Origin: Helcococcus massiliensis
GTDB lineage: Bacteria; Bacillota; Clostridia; Tissierellales; Peptoniphilaceae
Direction: 5' to 3'
NCBI RefSeq assembly: GCF_900258485.1
Contig: NZ_OGVE01000005.1
Coordinates: 1-55,302 of the forward strand
DNA: 55,302 bases
Part shown: positions 33,564 to 43,300 of the stretch, piece by piece
Numbering within the stretch: the first letter of the stretch is position 1
How the letters are laid out: each line of letters opens with the position of its first letter
Program-made: the position numbers and the translations under genes
The notes under the pieces: generated by a model
The model's input: only the letters and a program-made list of their open reading frames with translations
Database searches by the model: none
What the model was told of the DNA's origin: nothing

Positions 33564-34031
33564 GTGAGAAATCCAAAGAATTATAAATTATACCTAGTAA
33601 TATTCTTAATTTTTGCTGTGTTATTTGCTAAAAATCTTATGGTAGACGAAGATGTTGATAAACAAGATCCAGTTGTAGAAAGTGCCGAAATCGTAGAAAA
33701 TGGCAAATACTATAGCAAGGACCAGGTAGCCTTGTACTTGCACAAGTATAAAAAATTACCAGCAAATTATTTGAAAAAATCTGAAGCTAAAAAGCTTGGT
33801 TGGGATGCTTCAAAGGGAAACCTATGGGATGTAACCGACAAGGGTGTCATCGGGGGTGATAGGTTTTCAAATAGAGAAGGCAAGCTTCCAACAGATAAAA
33901 AATACTTTGAAGCAGATGTAAACTACCAGGGAGGCTTTAGAGGGCCTGAAAGATTAGTTTATACAGACCGTGGCCAGGTAATTTACTTTACAGGCGACCA
34001 TTATAAAAAATTCGAGGTTTTATATGAATAA
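33564..34031 (+). CDS. secreted barnase-type ribonuclease
   Basis: A 155-residue RNase of the N1/T1 microbial ribonuclease family. An N-terminal hydrophobic helix (about 8-25) is a signal or anchor, then an acidic spacer, then the barnase fold. Catalytic residues are in place: E116 (barnase Glu73) in FEADVNYQ, R126 and R130 in GFRGPERLVY (Arg83/87) and H146 in GDHYKKF (His102). It cleaves RNA, probably outside the cell as a nutrient enzyme or weapon. Start GTG at 33564, four bases after GGAGG; an ATG two bases earlier is directly followed by TGA. The inhibitor gene overlaps by 8 bases. Confidence 0.9.
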   Translation: MRNPKNYKLYLVIFLIFAVLFAKNLMVDEDVDKQDPVVESAEIVENGKYYSKDQVALYLHKYKKLPANYLKKSEAKKLGWDASKGNLWDVTDKGVIGGDRFSNREGKLPTDKKYFEADVNYQGGFRGPERLVYTDRGQVIYFTGDHYKKFEVLYE

Positions 34032-34800
34032 AATTATTTTAGATGGCAGAGACTACACAAGCAAGGAAGCCTTTCACAAGGATATGAAAAAGAAATTTAA
34101 TTTTCCGGACTTTTATGGAGAAAACTTAGATGCCTTGTGGGATTTATTGAGTGAGAAGAATGCCTTAAATATAGAAATCAAACATTCTTCAGACTTGATC
34201 AAAAATCTTGGAGACTATGGCAAACAAATCATTGATCTGTTTACAGACCTAAGAGAAGAGGGCTTTACTGTGACATTTGATGAGGATGAATTTGTAACAA
34301 TCAAAGAAATAAATGGCATAAGGCCAAGCATTCCTACTTCAGCCTATATTGCAGAAGGGGCAAGGGTCATAGGGAATGTAGTCCTTGGAGAAAATGTTTC
34401 AGTCTGGTACAATGCAGTAATCCGAGGAGACTTGAAAAATAAAATTGTAATAGGGGACAATTCAAATGTTCAAGACAATGCAGTTATCCATTTATCGAGA
34501 GATTCTGAAGTATCTATAGGGAAGAATGTTACTATAGGTCATTCTGCAATTATCCATGGTGCAACTATAGAAGACAATGTCTTGATAGGTATGGGATCAA
34601 TTATCCTAGATGGGGCTCATATAAAGAAGAATACAATAATTGGTGCGGCTACCTTAGTTACAAAAAACAAGGTAATAGAAGAGGGTTCAATGGTCATGGG
34701 TACGCCAGGAAAAGTTGTTAGACAATGTAGCCAGGAAGAAATTGAATCAATCACTGAAAATGCCAATTCTTACATTAATAATATAATTAGGCACAAATAA
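34024..34800 (+). CDS. barstar inhibitor fused to a gamma-carbonic anhydrase-like domain
   Basis: A 258-residue two-domain protein. Residues 1 to about 90 are barstar, the tight inhibitor of barnase: FYGENLDALWD contains the two inhibitory Asp (D36, D40). Residues about 95-258 are a left-handed beta-helix of the gamma-carbonic anhydrase/YrdA family with hexapeptide repeats; its three zinc ligands appear as H156, H173 and H178 (VIHLS, IGHSAIIHG). The frame is continuous, with no stop or second start between the domains. Barstar protects the cell from the RNase encoded just upstream. Whether the second domain hydrates CO2 or acts on something else is unknown; trimerisation of such domains would present three barstars. 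Confidence 0.88.
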   Translation: MNKIILDGRDYTSKEAFHKDMKKKFNFPDFYGENLDALWDLLSEKNALNIEIKHSSDLIKNLGDYGKQIIDLFTDLREEGFTVTFDEDEFVTIKEINGIRPSIPTSAYIAEGARVIGNVVLGENVSVWYNAVIRGDLKNKIVIGDNSNVQDNAVIHLSRDSEVSIGKNVTIGHSAIIHGATIEDNVLIGMGSIILDGAHIKKNTIIGAATLVTKNKVIEEGSMVMGTPGKVVRQCSQEEIESITENANSYINNIIRHK

Positions 34801-34926
34801 TTTGAATTTTGACAAAAAAATTTGAAATATAAAAAATTATTGTGTATTATCATTTAGACTAGAAATAGTATTAAACATAGAAATAAACAAAAGAGTAATT
34901 ATGATAGAAAAAAATTGGAGGTTGAT

Positions 34927-35190
34927 ATGAGCAATAACGATATGTCAGTTGTTATCTTAGAAAACCTAGGCGGCATTAGCAATATTGAATCAATGTCAGT
35001 TTGCGAAACCAGACTTAGAGTAAATCTAATAGACAATTCTTTAGCTAATAAAGAAGCTCTTAAAAACATCTATGGCGTAAGAGGTGTTGTAGAATTTGGA
35101 CACCAATTACAAATAGTTTTAGGAGAACAAACAAAGGAAATAGCCGATGTTTTCTTTAACAAGCTAAAAATTAAAAACTCAACAAAATAA
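34927..35190 (+). CDS. stand-alone PTS EIIB domain, glucose family
   Basis: An 87-residue protein consisting only of a glucose-type EIIB domain: phospho-cysteine C26 in SVCETRLRV, then the NIYGVRGVVEFGHQLQIVLG core. It resembles the EIIB part of the PTS IIBC at 30123-31601 (CTTRLRL; GIMRPG..VQVVVG). It may serve a separate EIIC or act as a regulatory phospho-carrier. A TTG at 34915 lies within GGAGG, so the ATG at 34927 is the start. No partner is adjacent; a terminator follows at once. Confidence 0.85.
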   Translation: MSNNDMSVVILENLGGISNIESMSVCETRLRVNLIDNSLANKEALKNIYGVRGVVEFGHQLQIVLGEQTKEIADVFFNKLKIKNSTK

Positions 35191-35199
35191 GGAATTATG

Positions 35200-35233
35200 A
35201 AAAATTGCTGCGGGATTCCATGGCAATTTTTTT
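35200..35233 (+). terminator. terminator after the EIIB gene
   Basis: AAAAATTGC pairs with GCAATTTTT across 14 bases and is followed by more T. Confidence 0.8.
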
Positions 35234-35287
35234 GTACAAAAAAATTGCCCAAAACTAGCAATTTAGTTCTGGACAGTTAAATAATTC

Positions 35288-35806
35288 CTAAAGATTTTTA
35301 TTTGTTTCTAAATAGTGTCTATAAGATCCTATTGACTTTAAGAATGCTTCGTTTTTTTGCAGTAACTTAAATACTGGAACTGCAATCACAGTCATGATGA
35401 TAAATTCTGAAGCCATTACTGTTGCTGTATGTAGCAAGAAGCCACCACCTGGGATATTGGCTATTACTGACAATTCAAATCCTATGATAAAAGCAAATAC
35501 GGTTGGCCATATTGAAGCCATCCATAAATTCTTTGATTTTCCAACAAAGTATAGGGCGATAGCTGTATGCAAAGTACCAAATATTAGGTCAGCGGCACCA
35601 AGTGTTGACCAGAAATTTGATATGAATACACCTAGGGTAACCCCAATTGCATTGATAGGATTGTAGAATGCAAGTAAGTTTAATATTTCAGAATATCTAA
35701 ATTGAATAGGACCGAATGCTGCGCTAGGTAAACTTAGGGTAGCTACAACATACAAAGCAGCGATAACTGCTTGCCTTGACAAATCTTCTAAACTTAACTT
35801 TCTCAT
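35288..35806 (-). CDS. queT: QueT-family queuosine precursor transporter (ECF S component)
   Basis: A 172-residue membrane protein with about five or six helices. Typical segments are AVIAALYVVATLSLPSAAFGPIQFRYSEILNLLAFYNP and the WSTLGAADLIFGTLHT loop. QueT proteins are the substrate-binding parts of ECF transporters for the queuosine precursors preQ0/preQ1; the shared ECF motor genes are not in this window. The ATG at 35806-35804 has GGAGG six bases before it. A preQ1-like riboswitch overlaps that site, which supports the substrate. A longer frame from further upstream would run through the riboswitch and is not credible. Confidence 0.9.
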   Translation of the reverse strand: MRKLSLEDLSRQAVIAALYVVATLSLPSAAFGPIQFRYSEILNLLAFYNPINAIGVTLGVFISNFWSTLGAADLIFGTLHTAIALYFVGKSKNLWMASIWPTVFAFIIGFELSVIANIPGGGFLLHTATVMASEFIIMTVIAVPVFKLLQKNEAFLKSIGSYRHYLETNKNL

Positions 35807-35811
35807 TTTTA

Positions 35812-35847
35812 CCTCCGATTTTTTAAGTGGGTGCCGAATAAACACTT
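35812..35847 (-). promoter_or_regulatory. preQ1-I-type riboswitch upstream of queT
   Basis: On the minus strand AAGUG (35847-35843) pairs with CACUU (35829-35825); the 13-base loop UUUAUUCGGCACC equals the length of the Bacillus subtilis preQ1-I loop and keeps its CACC end. A run of six A follows, and UCGGA (35818-35814) can pair with UUCGG in the loop to make the pseudoknot. The pseudoknot strand runs into GGAGG, so ligand binding would hide the ribosome site of queT. Confidence 0.8.
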
Positions 35848-35972
35848 TTCTGTATTGAAAAAACAATACCTCACTAGTTTATACTATTTATTAAAAGTCT
35901 ACAAATAAATTTCTTAAAAACTATGATAAATTTGGTATAATAGAATAAATATAGAGATTTTGGGAGGAATAT

Positions 35973-36914
35973 ATGTCTAAATATACAATTGGAGTAGATG
36001 TTGGCGGTAGATCAATGAAATTTGGCCTTTTTGATGACAAGGGTAAGTTACTTGATAAGTCAAACATTCCTACTAGAACACAAAACCAAGGGGAAAATAT
36101 TTTACCTGATCTTACAGAACATTTAAAAAAGATTATAGAAAAGCACGAGTTGACTAAAGAAAACCTAACAGGTATTGGTATAGGAATGCCAGGACCTATC
36201 TTGAATGAAAAAATAATCAAGACAGCAGTTAACTTAGGATTCAAAGATAATGTAAATGTAGCTGATTATGTAAGTGACAAGTTAGATTTCCCTGTAAAAG
36301 TTGCTAATGATGCTAACGTTGCAGCACTTGGAGAGGTATGGAAGGGCGCTGCAGAAGTGTATAACAATGTAGTAATGGTAACTCTTGGTACAGGAGTTGG
36401 TGGCGGAGTTATATTAGATGGGAAAATCTTGGCAGGTGTTACAGGATCTGGTGGTGAGATAGGACATATGCCAATCTTAGAAGAACCTCTAGAATGGACT
36501 TGTGGATGTGGTGGAAACAGATGCCTTGAACAAGTTGCTTCTGCTACAGGTATAGAAAGACTAGCCCAAGACTACCTATTTGAAAATGAAGAAGAATCTT
36601 CACTAAGAGATTTAGACTATATAGATGCAAGAGAAATCTTCCAAGCTGCCCAAGATGGAGATGATATAGCTGTTAAGGTAGTAGAGGAATATTTTGAAAA
36701 CTTAGCCAGAGGCTTAGCTATCATAGCAGCAGTAGTTGATCCAGAAGCCTTTGTTTTAGGTGGTGGCGTTTCTAATGCAGGTGAATTTTTATTAGATGGT
36801 GTTAGAGAAGCCTATAGAAAATTTGCCTTCCCAGTTACTAAAGATGCTAAATTCTTTTTGGCCCAACTAGGAAATGACGCAGGAATGTATGGTGCTGCAA
36901 AAATGATGTTATAA
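35973..36914 (+). CDS. glcK: ROK-family glucokinase
   Basis: A 313-residue sugar kinase that phosphorylates glucose with ATP. The ATP loop DVGGRSMKFGLFDDKG opens the protein; the catalytic Asp lies in VANDANVAALGE; GTGVGGGVILDGK follows; the zinc signature CGCGGNRCLEQ (about 172-182) marks the ROK family. GGAGG lies before the ATG. It stands alone between queT (divergent) and a terminator. Specificity for glucose over other hexoses is inferred. Confidence 0.92.
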   Translation: MSKYTIGVDVGGRSMKFGLFDDKGKLLDKSNIPTRTQNQGENILPDLTEHLKKIIEKHELTKENLTGIGIGMPGPILNEKIIKTAVNLGFKDNVNVADYVSDKLDFPVKVANDANVAALGEVWKGAAEVYNNVVMVTLGTGVGGGVILDGKILAGVTGSGGEIGHMPILEEPLEWTCGCGGNRCLEQVASATGIERLAQDYLFENEEESSLRDLDYIDAREIFQAAQDGDDIAVKVVEEYFENLARGLAIIAAVVDPEAFVLGGGVSNAGEFLLDGVREAYRKFAFPVTKDAKFFLAQLGNDAGMYGAAKMML

Positions 36915-36921
36915 AACTTTA

Positions 36922-36947
36922 TCCAGGTCTTTTGACCTGGATATTTA
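36922..36947 (+). terminator. terminator after glcK
   Basis: ATCCAGGTC, a TTTT loop and GACCTGGAT, then ATATTT. The T-tract is weak. Confidence 0.7.
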
Positions 36948-36962
36948 GCATAAGGGGATAAG

Positions 36963-39900
36963 ATGCAACTTTTAATTTCTAGATATGTAGAAGAGAATAA
37001 AAAATATTTATATGACTCTATCAAAGAAAAATTAAATAATAATAAAATAGTTTATTTGATAGTACCTGAACAATTTACCCTTGGGACAGAAATCGAAGCT
37101 TTTGAAGCCTTGAAAATAGACTCAACCTTCAATCTAAAAATAAAGTCATTTACAAAGCTTGCCAATGAAATCATCCACCAAGCGGGTGGTAGAAGTTTAA
37201 ATTTTATATCAGACCAGGCTAAATATTTGATGGTGCAATCAATACTTCTAGACCATAAAAATGACCTTAAGGTATTTCAAAACAATACAGATGATAAAGA
37301 ATTTATTGAGCTCTTGATAAGGTTGATGGACCAATTTGCAGATAATAATTTGGATGAAGTCGGCCTTAGTGAAATAGTTGAAAAAATAGGTGATGATAGT
37401 GAACTAGGTAAAAAACTAGAAGATATAAAGCTAATATCATCTGAATATAGGAAATTATTAGCCCAATCTTCATATTCTAGCGAGGATAAAAGTCAAATAG
37501 CCATTGAAAAGATTAAACAAATAGATGCTTTCAAAGATGCAGCCTTTTATTTTTATAGGTTCCATGATATGTCAAACAAAGAACTTGAAATGGTAAAAAG
37601 TATAGAGGCTATTTCTGACTTTTCACTTGTGAGTTTGACTCTAGATAAAGGTTTACTTATAGGAGATGAGAGACAAGTAAAGGATGCAGATATTTTTGAT
37701 ATTTCTCTAAACTTTTACAGGGGTCTTAGAGAATATATTGAAGATATTGAAATAATAAATCCTTCACCTATTGTTGATCAAACAGAGATTGATATCTTAC
37801 TTGCTAATATGTTTAGGTATGACTTGAACAATATCAAAAAGGAATTCCCGGATCCTAAAGATGAATCTAATGATACAGAAGAAGATAATAATATGGAAGG
37901 TGCTAATCAAAAATTATCTAATGTATATATAAATAAGCTAAACAACACCGAAGATGAAGTTGATAATCTAGCTATATTAATTAAAAAAGATTTGGTGGAT
38001 GAGGGATTAAACTACAAAGACATATCTATCTTGGTAACAGAATCCAATGAATACTTTCCAAAGATAGAAAAAATATTCCAAATAAATGGCTTACCTTATT
38101 TCCTAGACGAAAGCAGAAATCTTTTGGATAATGCCATGGTGAAATATCTAAAATCAGCCATTAAACTATTAAAAAATGACTTAAGTCCACAAAATTTAAT
38201 TCAATTTTTAAAATCATCATTCTTAAGTATTGATAGGAATAGCATAGACCTCTTCCAAAACTTTGTTGAAAGAAGAAACTTTTTTGGTCCTATGCTTATG
38301 GAAGATAAATATTATAGCATTACTCATAAGCAAAGATACGAGGAAGAGGATAGGGAAAATCTAGAGAAGATTATCCAAGTAAAAGATTTGTTTAAGGATA
38401 TTCTTGAGATTGATGGAGAGGATATATTTGATTTAATCCATGAGGATAAGCCAAAAAGCTTCCAATATTATACAGAACTTCTATATAAGTTTTTTACAAA
38501 AGAAATTTTACTAGAATCATATACTTCTTATGAAGAAAAGCAAACTGAAGAAGAAAATGAAGAAAATAGAATGATCTGGAATAGCTTTATTGAGCTTTTA
38601 GATGATATGTATCTAATGCCTGAGGCTGAAATACCTTTTTCTAGATATACTGACATTCTTCTTTCGGCCATAGACAACTTTAAGGTGGGTATTTTGCCGC
38701 CATCACAAGATCAAATAATGGTAGGGAATATAAAGAGGTCTAGGTTTAACAAGTGCAAAAAGATTTATGTCTTAGGTATGACAAATATTTACTATCCTCC
38801 TGCCAATGATGATGTTGATATATTAAATGAGGAAGAAAAATTAAGTTTAGAGGCCTTTGATCTAAAGATAAGAAATACTAGAAAAAATAATAATGCCAAT
38901 GACCTATTATCCTTCTATGAAATATTGCATTCTGCAAAGGAGAAAATAGTATTTTCTTATTCACTAGTAAATTCTGGAAATGAAGCCATGGATCAGGCTT
39001 ATATATTAAATTTTGTAAGGGTGCTTGTTAATAATGCTAATATTAAAATAGGGAAAATAAGTCCTTTAGACTATATTTATTCTAAAAATAAGTTGAATTC
39101 GTACCTACCTTATGTATTTGCAAAGACAAAAAATAATAGCCTAGTAAATGAAAAGGAAAAAATTTATTATGACTTGTTGTACAAAAAATTTGAAGGTGAT
39201 GAAGATGAATACAATACAATTCTAAATGCTATAAAAATATCTTCACAAGATAAAGCTAAGAATAATTTAGATCCAAACTTGGTAGATAAAATATTTAATT
39301 TAGACAAGTTTTCTGTAAGTCAGTTAGAGACATTCAATTCTAACCCTTATCACCACTTTATAAGGTACGGTTTAAAACCTAGAGAATTTGATAATATCGA
39401 ATTTTCAAGGATGGATACAGGTAATCTTATCCATGAATTCATGAAAGACTACCTGGACCAAACAATAAATAAGAAGCAAGAAGTTGATTCTAAGCTCTTA
39501 TTTGAAAAAGTTCTAAAAGATTCTATGGAAGACTTTAAAACCTACGAATATAAAAACATGTTTTTTGCTAGACAAATGGGTCAGAATGCAGATGTTTATG
39601 CAAAATTTACTGAAAAGCAATTAAAGGAATCAAATATCAAAGATATAGATTTCGAAATAAAATATGGTAAAGACGGCAAATACAAGGCCATAGAGATAAA
39701 AGTAGATGGTAAAGAAGTATTTATTGAAGGTAAAATTGATAGGGTAGACAAGTATAAGTCTGATGGTAGTGACTACTACAGGATAATTGATTACAAGACT
39801 GGTAGTAAAAAATTTGATGTTTCAAAAATTTATCATGGTATAGACCTACAGTTGTTACTTTACTTACAATCTGTTGTAAAATCCGACAAGAATTCAAAAG

Positions 39901-40385
39901 CCTTGGGGGCCTTTTACCAAAACTTATCTGACCAATACTATATGCTAAAAGATACGTCAGAACTTTTAGATGAGAAAAAAGATTTATTTGCTAATATGAA
40001 GCTTGATGGAATAATGGTTAACAATGAAAAGTTGATCAAGGAAACTGAGGAAGATTTTAATCCTGACAAAGCTAGAGAATCTAGTGTTTATAAGTTTGCA
40101 GGAAGAAAAGGTAAATTTGCTGAAAAGGAAAATGTAATTGATGAATCCTTGTTTGATCCTTTATTTGCCTATAATATAAAAAATATTGAGCAAACAATTA
40201 AAAATATTAAAAATGGAAATATTGAATTAAAAACTTTTATCTTATCTAAAAATAGCCCTTATTCCTATTCCAACTATAAAACTATAGATAAGGGAGAAGG
40301 TTTAGAATATATTTATCTAGATAACTTTGATTGGGAAAAATTCAAAGACCTGTTAGAAAAGAATGCAAGGGAAGGAGAAAAATAA
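36963..40385 (+). CDS. addB: AddB/RexB-type ATP-dependent nuclease subunit B
   Basis: A 1140-residue partner of AddA in double-strand break repair and chi-dependent recombination. The N-terminus has the VYLIVPEQFTLGTEIEAFEAL segment of the family but no GxxGxGKT Walker A before it. The C-terminal RecB-type nuclease is intact: GNLIHEF, EGKIDRVD, and IDYKTG with the following Q-x-x-x-Y (LQLLLYLQ). The four cysteines that hold an iron-sulfur cluster in Bacillus AddB are absent: SNPYHHF stands where the first lies and KNSPYSYSNY where the last ones lie. This makes it RexB-like. It is followed by addA after one base. Confidence 0.88.
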   Translation: MQLLISRYVEENKKYLYDSIKEKLNNNKIVYLIVPEQFTLGTEIEAFEALKIDSTFNLKIKSFTKLANEIIHQAGGRSLNFISDQAKYLMVQSILLDHKNDLKVFQNNTDDKEFIELLIRLMDQFADNNLDEVGLSEIVEKIGDDSELGKKLEDIKLISSEYRKLLAQSSYSSEDKSQIAIEKIKQIDAFKDAAFYFYRFHDMSNKELEMVKSIEAISDFSLVSLTLDKGLLIGDERQVKDADIFDISLNFYRGLREYIEDIEIINPSPIVDQTEIDILLANMFRYDLNNIKKEFPDPKDESNDTEEDNNMEGANQKLSNVYINKLNNTEDEVDNLAILIKKDLVDEGLNYKDISILVTESNEYFPKIEKIFQINGLPYFLDESRNLLDNAMVKYLKSAIKLLKNDLSPQNLIQFLKSSFLSIDRNSIDLFQNFVERRNFFGPMLMEDKYYSITHKQRYEEEDRENLEKIIQVKDLFKDILEIDGEDIFDLIHEDKPKSFQYYTELLYKFFTKEILLESYTSYEEKQTEEENEENRMIWNSFIELLDDMYLMPEAEIPFSRYTDILLSAIDNFKVGILPPSQDQIMVGNIKRSRFNKCKKIYVLGMTNIYYPPANDDVDILNEEEKLSLEAFDLKIRNTRKNNNANDLLSFYEILHSAKEKIVFSYSLVNSGNEAMDQAYILNFVRVLVNNANIKIGKISPLDYIYSKNKLNSYLPYVFAKTKNNSLVNEKEKIYYDLLYKKFEGDEDEYNTILNAIKISSQDKAKNNLDPNLVDKIFNLDKFSVSQLETFNSNPYHHFIRYGLKPREFDNIEFSRMDTGNLIHEFMKDYLDQTINKKQEVDSKLLFEKVLKDSMEDFKTYEYKNMFFARQMGQNADVYAKFTEKQLKESNIKDIDFEIKYGKDGKYKAIEIKVDGKEVFIEGKIDRVDKYKSDGSDYYRIIDYKTGSKKFDVSKIYHGIDLQLLLYLQSVVKSDKNSKALGAFYQNLSDQYYMLKDTSELLDEKKDLFANMKLDGIMVNNEKLIKETEEDFNPDKARESSVYKFAGRKGKFAEKENVIDESLFDPLFAYNIKNIEQTIKNIKNGNIELKTFILSKNSPYSYSNYKTIDKGEGLEYIYLDNFDWEKFKDLLEKNAREGEK

Positions 40386-40386
40386 T

Positions 40387-43300
40387 ATGGTAGATTTTAC
40401 AAAAGAACAACAATTAGCTGTTGAAACTAGAAAAAAAAATATTATTGTCTCTGCCCAAGCAGGAGCTGGTAAAACCCAAGTCTTAGTAGGGAGAATAATA
40501 GGTCTACTTAGGGAAACCAGGATAGATATTAGCGATATGCTTATTGTGACTTTTACAAATAAGGCAGCCAGAGAAATGAAGGATAGGATAAAGTCGGACT
40601 TGGCTGATTTAATCGAGAAGGGGAATCTAAGTGAAGAGGAAGAAATATATTTCCAAGATCAATATAAAAAGACTAATGATGCGCAAATATCCACTATGCA
40701 TTCATTTGGCATAAATGTTTTAAGAGAATATTTTTATAAACTTGCCCTAAACCCATCTTTCAAGACTTTAACAGATACCAATTTGGATATTTTAAAATGG
40801 GAAACCATGAACCAAGTTTTTGAAGAATTATATAAAAATGAAAGCGAGGAATTATACAAGCTGCTTTCTATCTATTCTAACAAATATAGTGATGAAGAAT
40901 TAAAGCTTTCTTTATTTAGTATATATAATTTTATGCAATCTCAACTGGATCCATTCGCTTGGTTGGAAAAATCTATAAATACTTATAAAGTCTTAGAATA
41001 TTATCAGGATGAAAATAAACAAGATGAATTTAAAAACAAGGTATTTACTTATTATAAGAATGAATTTAATGGGATTTACCAAGATTATTTAAAGGCGGAA
41101 GAGGATATACAAAATATATTTAATCAAGAATTTATTTATCCAAAGTCTAGGATGGCAGATAGAGATGTTATTTTTTCCTTGCATTCGGCTGAAAATTATG
41201 ATCAGCTATTTAGTTTTATTAACCAGGTAGAAATAATAACTAAAGACAGACATGGGAAAAAGATTATAGAAGAAAAAGGCCTAGACAAAGATGATATAAA
41301 GATTGTTGGTGACTTGATGGATAGCTATAGGAAAAATCTTAAGGCTTTAATCAATGATATGCAGGCTTTTGACTTGGATAAAGAACTAGTTTTTGAAGAC
41401 CAAGTGCATAAGTCACTCCAAGCTATGGAATATGTTTTGAAACTTTACCACAAAAAATTTAGGGAAAACAAAAATTCCAGACAAGCAATCGACTTCAATG
41501 ATATAGAACACTATACCCTTGAATTGCTCAAAGATGAGAGTGTTTTAGCTAGTCTTAGAGATAAGTATAAGTATATATTCTTTGATGAATACCAGGATTC
41601 GAACCAAGTCCAAAATGAGATTATAGAAAACATAAGTTCAAATAATAATCTCTTCTTTGTAGGTGATATCAAGCAATCTATCTATAAATTTAGACTAGCC
41701 GACCCTTTAATTTTCAAAGAAAGGTACAAGTCTTATAAAACAGATGATGATAATAGCATTGCCATTGACTTATACCACAACTTTAGAACTGAAAGGAATC
41801 TATTAAACTTTAACAACCTAATTTTCAACAAGCACATGACTGATGAACTAGGGGATGTGAACTATGATACTTATGAGCATAGATTAGCTCCTGGGAAGCC
41901 TATAGAAAAGTATGATGATGAATCTACAAAAATATCCTTAAACTTTATTGAAGATATGGATAAAGATGAAGAGGATGAACTAAAAGAAAATATCGATAGG
42001 GAATTGTTAAATATAAATCCTGAGGCTCTTCTTGTAGCAAAAAAAATAAAAGATATAGTCCATAGAAAGAAAAAATTAGATGAGGAAAAAGCGGCTAAAG
42101 AAAAGGATTCAGAAAAAGCAGAAGAATCTAAAGAAGAAAAAACTTATTATAATAAGATAGCTATTTTAGCAAGAAGTAAAACTATTTTTCCTGACATTAT
42201 AAAAGTGCTTGAAATGGAAAAAATACCTTATTTTTATGAATCATCAGGATTCTCATATGAAGATATAGAAATAAAAGCCTTTATAGAAATATTGAAAGCA
42301 ATAGACAATGACCAAGATGATATCACTCTTTTATCAGTATTGACTTCTCCTTTGGTGAATATGACTGATGATGAGCTTGCTCATATCAGGTATGATGATA
42401 AAGACCATTCATTTAACTATTGCTTTAGAAAATATTGTCAAAGAGACGATGCCAAGAAAGAAATAGAGAAAAAAATTGAAACTTATAATGACAAGATTAA
42501 AGAATATAGAGACTTGGAAAGAAAATTGAGTCTTGAAAAATTAGCTTGGTTTGTATTAAGTGATTCAGGTTATCTTTCATATATACTATCCAAGGATAAT
42601 GGAGATAGGATCCTTTCTAATATGAAGTTATTTATAGATGAGATAAAAGAAATAGAAAGTGGTTCATTCCAAAGTCTATCTTCTCTTGTTTCTTATTTGA
42701 AATTTGCTCAAAAAAAAGATTTAACTGATAGGGAATCAAATGCGGAACTATCTGAAGAAGATGATGTTGTTAGATTGATGACCATGCACAAGTCAAAGGG
42801 TCTTCAATTTGATACTTGCCTCATAGTTGATGCTGGCAAGGGTATGAATACAATGGACCTAAGACAATCCTTTATAATGAATGAGGGTGGTATCTCATTA
42901 AAAGTTTATGATCCTGATACTAATAAGCTTGAAGAACCGATATCTTATAAGTTGATCAAATCTGCTAAAAAATATGAATTGTTGTCTGAAGAAATGAGAA
43001 TCTTATATGTAGCTATGACAAGGGCGGAAAGAGAAATTCATTTATTATCAAAAGGAAAATCTGAAGGCTATAAAATAGATAAAAGAGATCCTAAAAAAAT
43101 GAATAGCTATCATGATTGGATTTATTCAGCTTTAGAGGATTCACAAAAAGAAATAGATGAGCTAAATATAAAGTATAATTTTGAAAATATTAACTCTGCA
43201 GATCTTTACAAAGAAGCATTCTTAAATGAAAATAAGGAAAAATCTTCAAAAGAAAAATCTAGGGAAAATGAGGACTTTGAAAAAAATATATCTGAAAAAA

